A stretch of DNA of 64,000 nt, from the NCBI RefSeq assembly GCF_014489575.1, contig NZ_CP060789.1, positions 2,170,001 to 2,234,000 of the forward strand, read 5' to 3'. The DNA is from Tessaracoccus defluvii. Its GTDB lineage: Bacteria > Actinomycetota > Actinomycetes > Propionibacteriales > Propionibacteriaceae. The notes beneath the pieces are model-generated. The model saw only the letters and a list, made by a program, of their open reading frames with translations. It ran no database searches and had not been told where the DNA came from. A program made the translations under genes and the position numbers. This document shows, piece after piece, positions 36,315 through 44,621 of this stretch (position 1 is the stretch's first letter; every line of letters begins with the position of its first letter).

Positions 36315-36845
36315 CTAGAGGACGTACTCGAACAGGTGGAACTGGTCCAGCTCAGTGCCGTCGTAGCGCACCGTGTGGCAGCCCAGATCGGTGAAGCCGC
36401 ACCGCTCATGCAGCCTTCGCGCGGGGAGGTTCTCGACGTAGGTGTCCAGGCGCACCACCCGGCAGTTCCTCTCGCGTGCCACCCTGATCGACGCGTCCAC
36501 CAGGAACCGCCCCACGCCCAGTCCGAGATGGTCAGGTACCACGCCGAGCGCGTGGACGATCAGCACCTCGTCCTGCTCCGCCTCGATCGCCCAGCCCGCA
36601 TTCCGGTACTCGTCAGCGGCGTCATGGTTGAGCACCACCACCCCGGCGATGGTCTCGTCGGCGTCGACAGCCAGGTACAGCTCCCCGGCTTCGACCCACC
36701 CCGCGACCTCCGCCGGCGTGGGGTGGTTCTCGGTGTGCCAGTGGGGATAGTCCACCGTCTCGGCGAGGTGGTCGATGATCGCGCGGTAGGCGGCCTGCGC
36801 CGCCGTGGTGTCGTGCGGCTCGGCCCGTCGGAAGCTCAGGTCCAT
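36315..36845 (-). CDS. GNAT-family N-acetyltransferase
   Basis: A 176-residue GNAT. The acetyl-CoA site is VLIVHALGVVPDHLGLGVGRFLVDASIRVAR (G-L-G-V-G-R loop near 110-125), followed by NLPARRLHERCGFTDLG. ATG 36845 is preferred over upstream starts because the N-terminal strand LSFRRAEPHD aligns with the family. Substrate unknown. Stands alone; to the left it is convergent with arr. Confidence 0.88.
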   Translation of the reverse strand: MDLSFRRAEPHDTTAAQAAYRAIIDHLAETVDYPHWHTENHPTPAEVAGWVEAGELYLAVDADETIAGVVVLNHDAADEYRNAGWAIEAEQDEVLIVHALGVVPDHLGLGVGRFLVDASIRVARERNCRVVRLDTYVENLPARRLHERCGFTDLGCHTVRYDGTELDQFHLFEYVL

Positions 36846-37083
36846 CCTCAGTGTCCTTCTGTCGATCAGTCGCAGCGCACGAGCGCCGAGGAACACAGAT
36901 CCTATCTGAGGGCCCCCAGTGGTCATCACCGCGATCGGCGACCACGATGCAATGTGCTTTCCTGGGACGGCTGGACCCTCGGCGAACTAGCGGTGACGAC
37001 CACCAGCTTCCCCCGAGCATTGCGCCGGTGGCTCCAGACCACGAGGACCGTGATCAAAGCGCAGGCTATGTCCGACGACGAAA

Positions 37084-37111
37084 GGGGGCCGCGCACCCAC
37101 ACGCGGCCCCC
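37084..37111 (-). terminator. Intrinsic terminator of the GntP operon
   Basis: A perfect 10-bp GC stem (GGGGGCCGCG with CGCGGCCCCC), 8-nt loop, followed on the minus strand by TTT. Lies 15 bp beyond the permease stop. Confidence 0.75.
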
Positions 37112-37126
37112 TCGTCGATGTTCGCT

Positions 37127-38485
37127 CTAGGACACCAGAGCGAACACCCCCCACGTGAGGAGGAACCCGGTCACGCCCAGGATGGTCGAGAGCACGGTCC
37201 ACGTCTTCAGGCCGTCCTTGACGCTGAGGCCCAGGTACTTGGTGACGATCCAGAAGCCCGAATCGTTGATGTGGCTCAGGCCCAGGCCGCCGAACGCGAT
37301 GGCCAGCGTGACCAGCGTCATCTGGGTGGGGTTGTACCCCGCGTCGAGGATGGGCTGGGCCAACAGGCCCGCGGCGGTGAGGATGGCCACCGTCGCCGAG
37401 CCCTGCGACGCGCGCAGCGCCAGCGAGATGAGGAACCCGGCCAGGATGATCGGCATGTTGATGGCGATCAGCGCCTCCGAGAAGGCCGCGCCGATGCCGG
37501 AGGTGACGAGAACGTTGGCGAACACACCGCCGGCGCCGGTGACGAACACGATCACCGCGACATCAGGCAGAGCCGAGTCCAGCACAGACCCACGCTTCCC
37601 CAGCGACCACTTCTGGTTGTGGCCCACCACCAGGTACCCCACGATCACCGCGGTCAGCAGCGCGATGGGCGAGGAGCCGATCATTCCGGCCAGCCCGCGG
37701 GCGGTGGAACCCTCCGCGAGGGTCATGTTGCCGACGGTGCCCACCATGATCTGCAGGATGGGCAGCAGGATCAGCGCCAGGACGGTGCCGGCGCCGAGGA
37801 CGCGCTTCGGGCCGTCGACGGCCTCGTCGTGGATGACGGTGGACTTCGTGGCGGGAGACTCCAGCAGCTCGTACTTCTCCGCCTTGATCAGCTTCGAGGC
37901 GAAGTAGCCGACGACGGCGGTGACCGCGGCGATCGGCAGGCCGATGAGCAGCATCATGCCGACGTCGGCGCCGGTGATGCCGGCGGCGGCCACGGGGCCG
38001 GGGTGCGGCGGGAGCGCCACGTGGACGGTGAGCATGGCGCCGGCCACCGGCAGCCCGAGGACCAGCGGGTTGAGCTTGGCCACGCGGGCGAAGCCGAACA
38101 CGATGGGCGCCAGGATGATGAAGCCGACGTCGAAGAAGACGGGGATGCCGAGCACGAAGGCGGCGGCGACGACGGCGGCCACCACGCGCTTGGGTCCGAG
38201 GACGGCGGAGAACTTCTCAGCCAGTGCGTCGGCGCCGCCGGACACCTCGATGAGGCGGCCGAGCATGGCGCCGAGGCCGACGACGATCATGACGCTGGAG
38301 AGCGTCTTGCCCATGCCCTCGGTCATGGTGGGCACCACGTCGGTCAGCGCGATGCCCGACGCCAGCGCGGTGCCGAACGCCACCAGCAGCAGCGCCACGA
38401 AGGCGGACATCTTGATCCGGATCACCAGGATCAGCAGGAGGACGATCGCGCCGACGGCGATGCCCAGCAGGCTTGCGGCTCCCAC
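37127..38485 (-). CDS. GntP-family sugar-acid permease
   Basis: A 452-residue integral membrane protein with 12-14 hydrophobic segments. GntP-family signatures are visible: TEGMGKTLSSVMIVVGLGAMLGRLIEVSGGA at 54-85, HVALPPHPGPVAAAG near 155-170, and GLGLSHINDSGFW near 403. These transporters import gluconate and related sugar acids with protons. It is the last gene of a three-gene operon, 3 bp behind the dehydrogenase, so its cargo is probably the four-carbon sugar acid used by the two enzymes. Confidence 0.93.
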   Translation of the reverse strand: MGAASLLGIAVGAIVLLLILVIRIKMSAFVALLLVAFGTALASGIALTDVVPTMTEGMGKTLSSVMIVVGLGAMLGRLIEVSGGADALAEKFSAVLGPKRVVAAVVAAAFVLGIPVFFDVGFIILAPIVFGFARVAKLNPLVLGLPVAGAMLTVHVALPPHPGPVAAAGITGADVGMMLLIGLPIAAVTAVVGYFASKLIKAEKYELLESPATKSTVIHDEAVDGPKRVLGAGTVLALILLPILQIMVGTVGNMTLAEGSTARGLAGMIGSSPIALLTAVIVGYLVVGHNQKWSLGKRGSVLDSALPDVAVIVFVTGAGGVFANVLVTSGIGAAFSEALIAINMPIILAGFLISLALRASQGSATVAILTAAGLLAQPILDAGYNPTQMTLVTLAIAFGGLGLSHINDSGFWIVTKYLGLSVKDGLKTWTVLSTILGVTGFLLTWGVFALVS

Positions 38486-38488
38486 GGC

Positions 38489-39370
38489 TCAGCCCTTCTT
38501 CGGGGTGACGAGGCGGATGACCGACGAGTCGTCCATGGCACCCTGCCCGTTGGCGAGGCCCTGGAGGTAGAGCTGCTCGGCGGCCGCGGCCACCGGCACG
38601 GGCATGCCCACGGACTTCGCCGCGGAGGTGACGATGCCCATGTCCTTGACGAAGATGTCCAGGCGGCTCTTCACCTCGGCGTCCTCGCCGGCGTAGGCCT
38701 GGATGGCGCGGGGTCCGCGGTCGCCCAGCATGAACGACGCCGCGGCGCCGGACATCAGCGCCTCGAGCGCCTTCGTCTGGTCGAGCCCGAGCTCGCCGGC
38801 CAGGGCCATCGCCTCGGCGGCGGCGGCGATGTGCACGCCGCACAGCAGCTGGTTGACGGTCTTCATGCATTGCCCCTTGCCGGGGGCCTCGCCCACCCAG
38901 ACGAGGTTGGAGGCCATGGCCTCCAGCACCGGGCGGCAGTGCTCGTAGACGGCCGGGTAGGCGCCGACGGTGACCAGCAGGTCTCCCTTGCCCGCGCGGG
39001 CGGGGCCGCCGGAGACGGGGGCGTCGGCCAGGCCGATGCCGTCCTGCTGCAGGCGCGCGGCGACGGTCTCGACCGCCTGGATGCCGACGGTGGAGGTGAG
39101 GATGATCGCGGCGCCGCGGCTCAGCGCGGGGACGATGCCGGCCTCGCCGTAGAGCAGCTCCTCCAGCTGGGCCTGGTTGCGGACGGCGACCAGCACGATG
39201 TCGGCGCCGTCGCAGGCCTCGCGGGCGGAGGGGCGGCAGGTGACGCCCGAGTCGGTGGCGAGCTGGACGCGCGCCTCCGCGATGTCGAAGGCGGTGACCG
39301 GGAATGACTGGCCTAGCCAGGTGGCCATGGGCAGGCCCATGGCGCCGAGTCCGAGAACGGCGATGTTCAT
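38489..39370 (-). CDS. 3-hydroxyisobutyrate-dehydrogenase-type NAD(P) oxidoreductase (L-threonate/D-erythronate dehydrogenase group)
   Basis: A 293-residue beta-hydroxyacid dehydrogenase. The N-terminal NAD fold starts NIAVLGLGAMGLPMATWL; the substrate motif DAPVSGGPARAGKGDL is near 120-135; the catalytic Lys lies in GKGQCMKTVNQLLCGVHIAA near 170. Together with a DUF1537 kinase and a GntP permease this matches the tetronate pathways, in which the acid is oxidised at C2 and then phosphorylated. The exact isomer cannot be told. The aldolase that would finish the pathway is not in the window. Confidence 0.88.
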   Translation of the reverse strand: MNIAVLGLGAMGLPMATWLGQSFPVTAFDIAEARVQLATDSGVTCRPSAREACDGADIVLVAVRNQAQLEELLYGEAGIVPALSRGAAIILTSTVGIQAVETVAARLQQDGIGLADAPVSGGPARAGKGDLLVTVGAYPAVYEHCRPVLEAMASNLVWVGEAPGKGQCMKTVNQLLCGVHIAAAAEAMALAGELGLDQTKALEALMSGAAASFMLGDRGPRAIQAYAGEDAEVKSRLDIFVKDMGIVTSAAKSVGMPVPVAAAAEQLYLQGLANGQGAMDDSSVIRLVTPKKG

Positions 39371-39396
39371 GGAAGGGGGTTCCTTTCGAGGGTGGA

Positions 39397-40830
39397 TCAG
39401 GCTTGGGTGAGGGTGTCGACGACTGCGGCCAGGGAGTCGGCGGCGCCGACGTTGCCGGCGAAGACCACGTAGGGGATGCCTGCGGCCGGGCCGTCCTGGC
39501 CGGACCACAGCGACACGATGCCGGGCAGCATGGGGCTGATGACATTGGCATGGCGGAAGCCGAGGCCCTTCGTCGCCACGTCGGAGGAGGTGATGCCGCC
39601 CTTGGCCACGACGAACCGCGGCGGGTTGGCGGCCAGCACCCGCTGGACCACCTCGACGACGGCGGCCGAGACCTGGCGGGAGATGTGGAGCGACTCGTCG
39701 CCGTCGGCGCCGGTGACCAGCGCGCGCGAGGTGCGAACCACGACGGTGCCGTCGTTGAGCGCCTCGGCGGCGCGGGCGGCGATGTCGCGGACGTGGGCGT
39801 CGCGGAGGGCGGCGTCGATCACCTGGGCCACCTCGATCTCCAACTCGACGGGGTGCGCGGCCTCGCGGAGGTGGGCGAGCTGGCGGGTGGTGAGGTCCAC
39901 GTGGCTGCCCACGACGACGAGCCCGCCCGTGGCCAGCTCGCGCTCGCTGCGGGAGCTGCGGATCTCGTCGAGGGTCACCGGCGGGTGCACGGCCTGGCCG
40001 ATGCGGGCTCGGGTGAACGGCGGGCCCACCCGGTAGACGAAGCGCGAGCCGGCGGCCTCGGCGTCGATGAGCGCGAGGGAGAGCTGCCGGAGGTCCTCCT
40101 CCTCGACGATGTCCACGACGATGACGGCTGCCCCGGTGGCGGAGCGGAGGATCTCGACGGTCCGGGCGCGGTCGGTGCGCAGCGTGGTGAGGTCGAGGTG
40201 GAGGACGTCGTCGGCCTTGGTTCCGCCCTGGGTCTTCTCCTCGACCCAGTCCGCGAGACGCGAGGAGCGGTAGCCGAAGGTGGCGTCGCGGGCGAACTCG
40301 GTCTCCCCCACCGGGGTGAAGCCGGCGTCGCGGGAGCCGGCGTAGTGGACGCCGTCGACGGTGATGCGGCCGGCGTCGCCGAACGCGGGGACCACGACGA
40401 TGCCGTCGACCCCGTGACCGGTGGCGGTGCGGATCTCCTCGGCGATCGTCAGCGGCTCCAGCGGGAAGTGGCCGCGGAGGGTGGAGTCGGAGCGGGAGAC
40501 GAAGGCGACGGGGGTGTCTCCGGCGGCCTGGAGCGCGGCGGCGACCACCTCGCGGTTGACCCGCTCGGCGTCGGCCGGGGCCAGCGAGCGCGAGTTGGTC
40601 ATCACGTAGACGGCGGGCTTGCCGGTGTCGAACGCCCAGCGGAAGTCGTCGACCTCCCAGGCGGTCAGCACGGGCAGGTCGGCCACCGACTGCGTGCCGG
40701 TGGGGTCGTCGTCGAGGACGACGTAGACGGTGTGGTCGTGGGCGCGATGGCGGGCCTCGACGACGTCGTCGGCGGACACGGGCACCACGGACGGATGGTT
40801 GCTCAACAGATCGGACAGGTCCACTGTCAT
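39397..40830 (-). CDS. Four-carbon acid sugar kinase (DUF1537; 3-oxo-tetronate or D-threonate kinase type)
   Basis: A 477-residue kinase of the DUF1537 family. The N-terminal sugar-binding half shows VLDDDPTGTQSVADLPVLT at 38-56, SRSDSTLRGHFPLEP at 111-125 and DGIVVVPAFGDAGRIT. The C-terminal nucleotide half has RFVVAKGGITSSDVATKGLG near 408-427 and VVFAGNVGAADSL near 455. Length is slightly above the usual 420-460. First gene of the operon with the dehydrogenase and the GntP permease; a CTCAGACCTCAGAG sequence upstream may bind a GntR-type repressor. Confidence 0.9.
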   Translation of the reverse strand: MTVDLSDLLSNHPSVVPVSADDVVEARHRAHDHTVYVVLDDDPTGTQSVADLPVLTAWEVDDFRWAFDTGKPAVYVMTNSRSLAPADAERVNREVVAAALQAAGDTPVAFVSRSDSTLRGHFPLEPLTIAEEIRTATGHGVDGIVVVPAFGDAGRITVDGVHYAGSRDAGFTPVGETEFARDATFGYRSSRLADWVEEKTQGGTKADDVLHLDLTTLRTDRARTVEILRSATGAAVIVVDIVEEEDLRQLSLALIDAEAAGSRFVYRVGPPFTRARIGQAVHPPVTLDEIRSSRSERELATGGLVVVGSHVDLTTRQLAHLREAAHPVELEIEVAQVIDAALRDAHVRDIAARAAEALNDGTVVVRTSRALVTGADGDESLHISRQVSAAVVEVVQRVLAANPPRFVVAKGGITSSDVATKGLGFRHANVISPMLPGIVSLWSGQDGPAAGIPYVVFAGNVGAADSLAAVVDTLTQA

Positions 40831-40847
40831 GAAGTCACTCCTTTGTG

Positions 40848-40861
40848 CTCAGACCTCAGAG
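40848..40861 (-). promoter_or_regulatory. Possible GntR-type operator upstream of the sugar-acid operon
   Basis: CTCAGACCTCAGAG (CTCTGAGGTCTGAG on the coding strand) lies 18 bp before the kinase ATG. Its half-sites resemble FadR/GntR sites. A FadR-type regulator gene lies 4 kb away (44622-45311). Weak evidence. Confidence 0.3.
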
Positions 40862-40913
40862 TTCTAAGGAAAGAATGACACATTGACCGGCCCGGTGCAA
40901 GACCCCCTCCTGC

Positions 40914-41084
40914 CGGCTGAGGAGCGAGGAGCGAAGCGACGAGCCCATCCCGCGGGCTGAGGAGCGAGGAACGAAGCGACGCGCTTCGAAGCCTCAGAAA
41001 CCCACGCTGACAAGGTCACTTTCTCTAGACTTCGAGGCCGCTACGCGGCACCCTAGCCAGCGGGGTGCTACTCCGCGGCGAGCC
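40914..41084. repeat. Dispersed GAGGAGCGAGGA repeats (tandem pair plus tail)
   Basis: Two direct copies of GCTGAGGAGCGAGGARCGAA begin at 40916 and 40959. A tail follows with CTTCGAGGCCGCTACGCGG near 41030-41050, shared with the element at 36229. No gene is seen in 40862-41177. Confidence 0.6.
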
Positions 41085-41177
41085 CGTCAATGGGTGTGGA
41101 GCCGGGGGAATGGGCCGCCTCAGCCCCATGGCGGAGTGTTGACGCTCTTCTCCGACGCGGCCAACCTCACAGCTGGC

Positions 41178-41885
41178 TCAGTTCACGGCGCGAAAGATCC
41201 CCCGGAGCGTCAGCCACACGACGGCGATCGGGAGGAAGGACACAAGGTAGATCATCGCTGCTCCCGTCGCGTCGACGAGTTGGTGGCATTCCAGCCCTTC
41301 CGCGGCCGGGGTGCCGATTATGGCTCCCCCGGCCAGTGTGATCAGAGCCATGCCCGTGCCTATCGTCCACATCGAGTATCTCGGCTTCCAACCGATAAGA
41401 CCCCCCAGGACAACGGCGCCGCCCACCACGAAGGCGCGCCCGACTCCGGTGAAGCTCAGGATGGCCGTCGTCGACATGAAGGTCAGGAGTTCCACCAGCC
41501 CGAACCAGCCGAGGCCGATCTTCCCGAACTCGGTGAAGAGCCCACCCAAGAACACCGAGTGAAGCAACCCGAATCCACCGACGAACGCGACGGCGATCAG
41601 CACCAGCACCCTCCCCCACAGGGGGATCGCTGAGACGCATCCCTCTCCTAGATATGCAGCCAGGGCTGGGATCGAGGCAGCGATGCCCACACCACCAGCA
41701 GCGAATTGAGCGACCGCGTAGAACGCGCGTGATTGCCACGCCAGGAACACGGCGACAGCCAGGGCGAATGCGCCGGTTGCGTCGAAGCCGGATCCGACGA
41801 GCGTTGCGAGCGCGATTGAGGCCAACAAACCCTCCAGGAAGACGACGGACTCCCGTGCCGGCTCCGCCGCCGTGGCCACCATCAT
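41178..41885 (-). CDS. Membrane protein of unknown function
   Basis: A 235-residue protein with about seven hydrophobic segments, e.g. VVFLEGLLASIALATLVGSG, AFALAVAVFLAW, RVLVLIAVAFVGGFGLLH, AFVVGGAVVLGGLIG and AAMIYLVSFLPIAVVWLTL. No family recognised. Its start overlaps the stop of the upstream gene by 4 bp (ATGA), so the two are translationally coupled and probably work together. Confidence 0.65.
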   Translation of the reverse strand: MMVATAAEPARESVVFLEGLLASIALATLVGSGFDATGAFALAVAVFLAWQSRAFYAVAQFAAGGVGIAASIPALAAYLGEGCVSAIPLWGRVLVLIAVAFVGGFGLLHSVFLGGLFTEFGKIGLGWFGLVELLTFMSTTAILSFTGVGRAFVVGGAVVLGGLIGWKPRYSMWTIGTGMALITLAGGAIIGTPAAEGLECHQLVDATGAAMIYLVSFLPIAVVWLTLRGIFRAVN

Positions 41886-42805
41886 CGCCCTCCCGCGCCG
41901 GCGAACTCCAACTCCAGTTCGGCGAGCATCTCGTCGAACCCCTCACTCGGCACCGGCTCGTCACCGCCCGCAACGGCCCTCACGGCGCTCCTCAGCGCCT
42001 CTCGGGACGAGCGTCCGGAAGCCAGATTTCTGCGGAAGTCTGCTCGGAGCAGCCGCCCCACGACGGAATCGATGTCCACGTCCGTCGCCTCCACGGCATC
42101 ATCGGGGAGTTCGTCGATGACTCCGTGCGAGTTGAGCGGAAGCGTGAGGTTGTTGAACACCCACTCGTGGCCGGCACACTCCCTCGCCACGCACAGGACG
42201 CGGTTGATGTCGTGCCTGACCGTCTCCGGTCCGTTCCATCCCGGGAAGTAGGTGGCGCGTTCGATGACCAGGCCGTCCACGGGCCACCTCCCGTTGACGT
42301 GGTGGGCGCTGAACGGGTATGACCTCATGATGCGGAACAGCGTCACCAACCATGGGCCCTCGGGGCCGGCGTCCGATTCCAGGTGGGCGATGATGCGTGC
42401 CGCCACGCCGTCGCAGCGGCCCGGCTTGGCCGGGAAACCCATCGCCACACGCTCTGCGCGCTTCAGCTCGATCAGTTCCCTCGCTGCCACGCGTCCGGCG
42501 TAGGCTCCGAGGTCGGCGATGGCAGACCCGGCGTCACCATCCCTGTGTTGCAGCTTCGCCAGGACCCGCACCAGCAGGTCGTGCAACAGGTCAAGGCAGC
42601 CTGCCGACATGCAGTGCTCATGGACTCTGCGCGCCTGGGGATCTCGCGAGCCGTAGGGAGCGCTCCGCGTGAGGCACCTGCCCCGCCGGTGGCAGCGGGT
42701 TTCCCGCTCCTCCCTCGTGACGCGCCAAGCCGCATCCGCGATCTGATTGAGTTCCTCGACGGAAAGGCCATCGAAGCTGCCCCCTGCGAATTGTGCGTCG
42801 CCCAT
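41882..42805 (-). CDS. Unrecognised protein with a sigma-factor-like N-terminal segment
   Basis: A 307-residue protein. The stretch CLDLLHDLLVRVLAKLQHR...AYAGRVAARELIELKRAERV at about 70-125 recalls sigma-70 region 2 (paired helices ending in basic residues), but no region 4 is visible. The remainder (PWLVTLFRIMRSYPFS, WPVDGLVIERATYFPG, ECAGHEWVFNNLTLPLNSHGVID) has no known family. ATG 42805 is chosen over an upstream Met. Coupled to the membrane protein downstream; the next upstream minus-strand gene ends 52 bp before it. Confidence 0.6.
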   Translation of the reverse strand: MGDAQFAGGSFDGLSVEELNQIADAAWRVTREERETRCHRRGRCLTRSAPYGSRDPQARRVHEHCMSAGCLDLLHDLLVRVLAKLQHRDGDAGSAIADLGAYAGRVAARELIELKRAERVAMGFPAKPGRCDGVAARIIAHLESDAGPEGPWLVTLFRIMRSYPFSAHHVNGRWPVDGLVIERATYFPGWNGPETVRHDINRVLCVARECAGHEWVFNNLTLPLNSHGVIDELPDDAVEATDVDIDSVVGRLLRADFRRNLASGRSSREALRSAVRAVAGGDEPVPSEGFDEMLAELELEFAGAGGR

Positions 42806-42857
42806 GCGCCCACGTTCCCAAGAGGGCACCCGGGGCGGACATAAGCCCTAGACCATG

Positions 42858-43829
42858 TCAGAAAGTTGGCACGGCGACGTCTGGCGTCTCAGCCCACCGC
42901 CAACGCACCCCGTAGCAGAAGCCCGGCTTCATCGTCATGAACGAGAAGTGATGGCGGGCAAGGATCGGCTCTACCGGCTCCGCGCCCGGGATCTGGGACA
43001 CGTGCCCCACGGGGGGAGCCTCCTGAAACCTCTCCAACGCCACCGGTCTGCGGTCGCCGAACTGCAGGTCGACGGCGGCGTCGTAGCTGGCGGTGTGGGG
43101 AAAGAAGCCCACAACCGGTTCGAGCGAGTCATGGTCGGGAAGGCGGACAGACACTGCGAACGTGTGCTCTTCACCCGCGTTCAGGGGTCTGGGGAAGCTC
43201 AGGGTGATCGCCCACATTCCTGGGGTCAGGAAGTTGTTGCTCTCGACCCGGCACCCTTCGAGGGCACGGAAGTGGAGTTGTTGGTGGCGCATCCTGGGGA
43301 GGTTCACTCGCTCGTCGATCCGGCTCACCCCGTCGCTGCGCGCCGAGATGGTGCGCTCCATGACCATGAGGGGGGCGTCTCCCGTCAGGTCGACCCGGAA
43401 GTGGGACCGGAGGAAGACGTAGTCGAGATCAACCAGCGCCGGGCGTCCATCCCTCGATTGCAGGAGGAGCGCCATCTCCGCCACTGCCTCGTCCACCCGC
43501 CGGTAGGCCGTCCGTTCGGACGTGCCCAGCATCGTGGCGGTGGCCTTGATCCGGTCTCCCGCGGCCGGAGCGGCGTCGCGACGGAAGCCGGCCGACTCGA
43601 GGAAAGCGCGACGCAGGTCGGGATCGAGGCGTTCGGCCAGGGCGAACAGCCCGGCCCTGACCCGTTCGCGGGCCTCGGCGGGCGGAACGTCGGCCGAGAT
43701 CTTGAGGGAGGCCAACAACGCCGGCGGAACATCCGCGACGCGCTGAACACCGGTTGAGCGCACCTTGTCGATCGCGGAGCGCAACTCGCCGAGAGCGGCT
43801 GTGCCCTCCTCGACGCCGACCTGAGTCAT
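42858..43829 (-). CDS. Unrecognised actinobacterial protein with central helix-turn-helix
   Basis: A 323-residue protein. A helical N-terminal part (residues 1-90), an HTH-like stretch (TATMLGTSERTAYRRVDEAVAEMALLL near 100-125) and a 170-residue C-terminal beta-rich domain (YVFLRSHFRVDLTGDAPLMVMERTI, FPRPLNAGEEHTFAVSVRLPDHDSLEPVVGFFPH). ATG 43829 chosen; upstream sequence does not look coding. First of three same-strand genes and divergent from 43947, so the intergenic space may hold a shared control region. Confidence 0.6.
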   Translation of the reverse strand: MTQVGVEEGTAALGELRSAIDKVRSTGVQRVADVPPALLASLKISADVPPAEARERVRAGLFALAERLDPDLRRAFLESAGFRRDAAPAAGDRIKATATMLGTSERTAYRRVDEAVAEMALLLQSRDGRPALVDLDYVFLRSHFRVDLTGDAPLMVMERTISARSDGVSRIDERVNLPRMRHQQLHFRALEGCRVESNNFLTPGMWAITLSFPRPLNAGEEHTFAVSVRLPDHDSLEPVVGFFPHTASYDAAVDLQFGDRRPVALERFQEAPPVGHVSQIPGAEPVEPILARHHFSFMTMKPGFCYGVRWRWAETPDVAVPTF

Positions 43830-43946
43830 ACACCACCACCCCTCGCCCGTTGCAGCGAATCGTAGCGACACGCCATCGGGCGCGACGCGACGGGTCCGCC
43901 GAGTGACCCGTCCGTCACGCACAGATATGACGACAGTGGGATTGGT

Positions 43947-44225
43947 GTGACTCGCACCCGGGTGCCCTCCCCTGCCGCGACAACGCGTCCGGAGCCCACC
44001 CGCGCACATCCGGGATACCTCGAAGACGTCCTGGCGCTGGCGATGGCACGTGCTCTGACGATGGACGTGACGGTCTCCCGAGCGCTGCTCAGAGAGCGGC
44101 TCGCCTCATCCGTTCGCCGCATCGAGAGCGAGGGGGAGACGATCTCGGAGATGGAGATGGACGCGGTCGTGTCGACCATTCTCCACAACATGGCCGGGCC
44201 GGACGGGGCGGTGGGGCGCACCTGA
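43947..44225 (+). CDS. Small unrecognised protein
   Basis: A 92-residue protein with a Pro/Thr-rich N-terminus and one long helical stretch (DVLALAMARALTMDVTVSRALLRERLASSVRRIES) ending in MEMDAVVSTILHNM. Divergent from the three-gene unknown cluster. Could be a small regulator or partner of that cluster; no family. Confidence 0.45.
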   Translation: MTRTRVPSPAATTRPEPTRAHPGYLEDVLALAMARALTMDVTVSRALLRERLASSVRRIESEGETISEMEMDAVVSTILHNMAGPDGAVGRT

Positions 44226-44621
44226 TCGGTGCGCCCCACCCTCGTGACCTCTACCGTCCGCCGCTGCCGCCGATCACCAGTACCACCACATGGCCGGCTC
44301 CTCTCTGAATCGATTCCTCGATGCAGATACGGATCAGGACCGCGTTGTTTTCGGGTTTTCTTGCAGGGGCTACCTCACAGAACAGCCAGGCGTCTGTCGG
44401 GGTCGCGGCAACGCGACGTCGGCACGGCCAGAGCAGGAACGGCAACTCCCCCGCCGCCTGATCGCGGACGGGCGCGGACTTACGCTGCCCGGGCCTGCCT
44501 TACGGGATCGAGCCGGCGTGATGGTGACGTCGGGGCTAGGCATGGGGGCCACGCCCGAGCGGATTGCCCAGCTCAGGGCGCTATCGAGAGGTGCCGGATC
44601 ACCGGCCGTACGACGGGGGTC
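44226..44621. other. Gene-poor stretch before the GntR regulator
   Basis: Contains a possible minus-strand small gene at 44251-44445 (64 codons, ending AGHVVVLVIGGSGGR) of unknown nature. GC-rich otherwise; no hairpin or repeat recognised. Confidence 0.3.

Noticed and set aside
36851..39307. 818-codon plus-strand open frame rich in His, Asp, Gly and Gln
   Set aside because: Shadow of the GntP permease and dehydrogenase; low-complexity translation typical of GC-rich antisense.
39304..40878. 524-codon plus-strand open frame
   Set aside because: Antisense of the DUF1537 kinase, which has clear family motifs.
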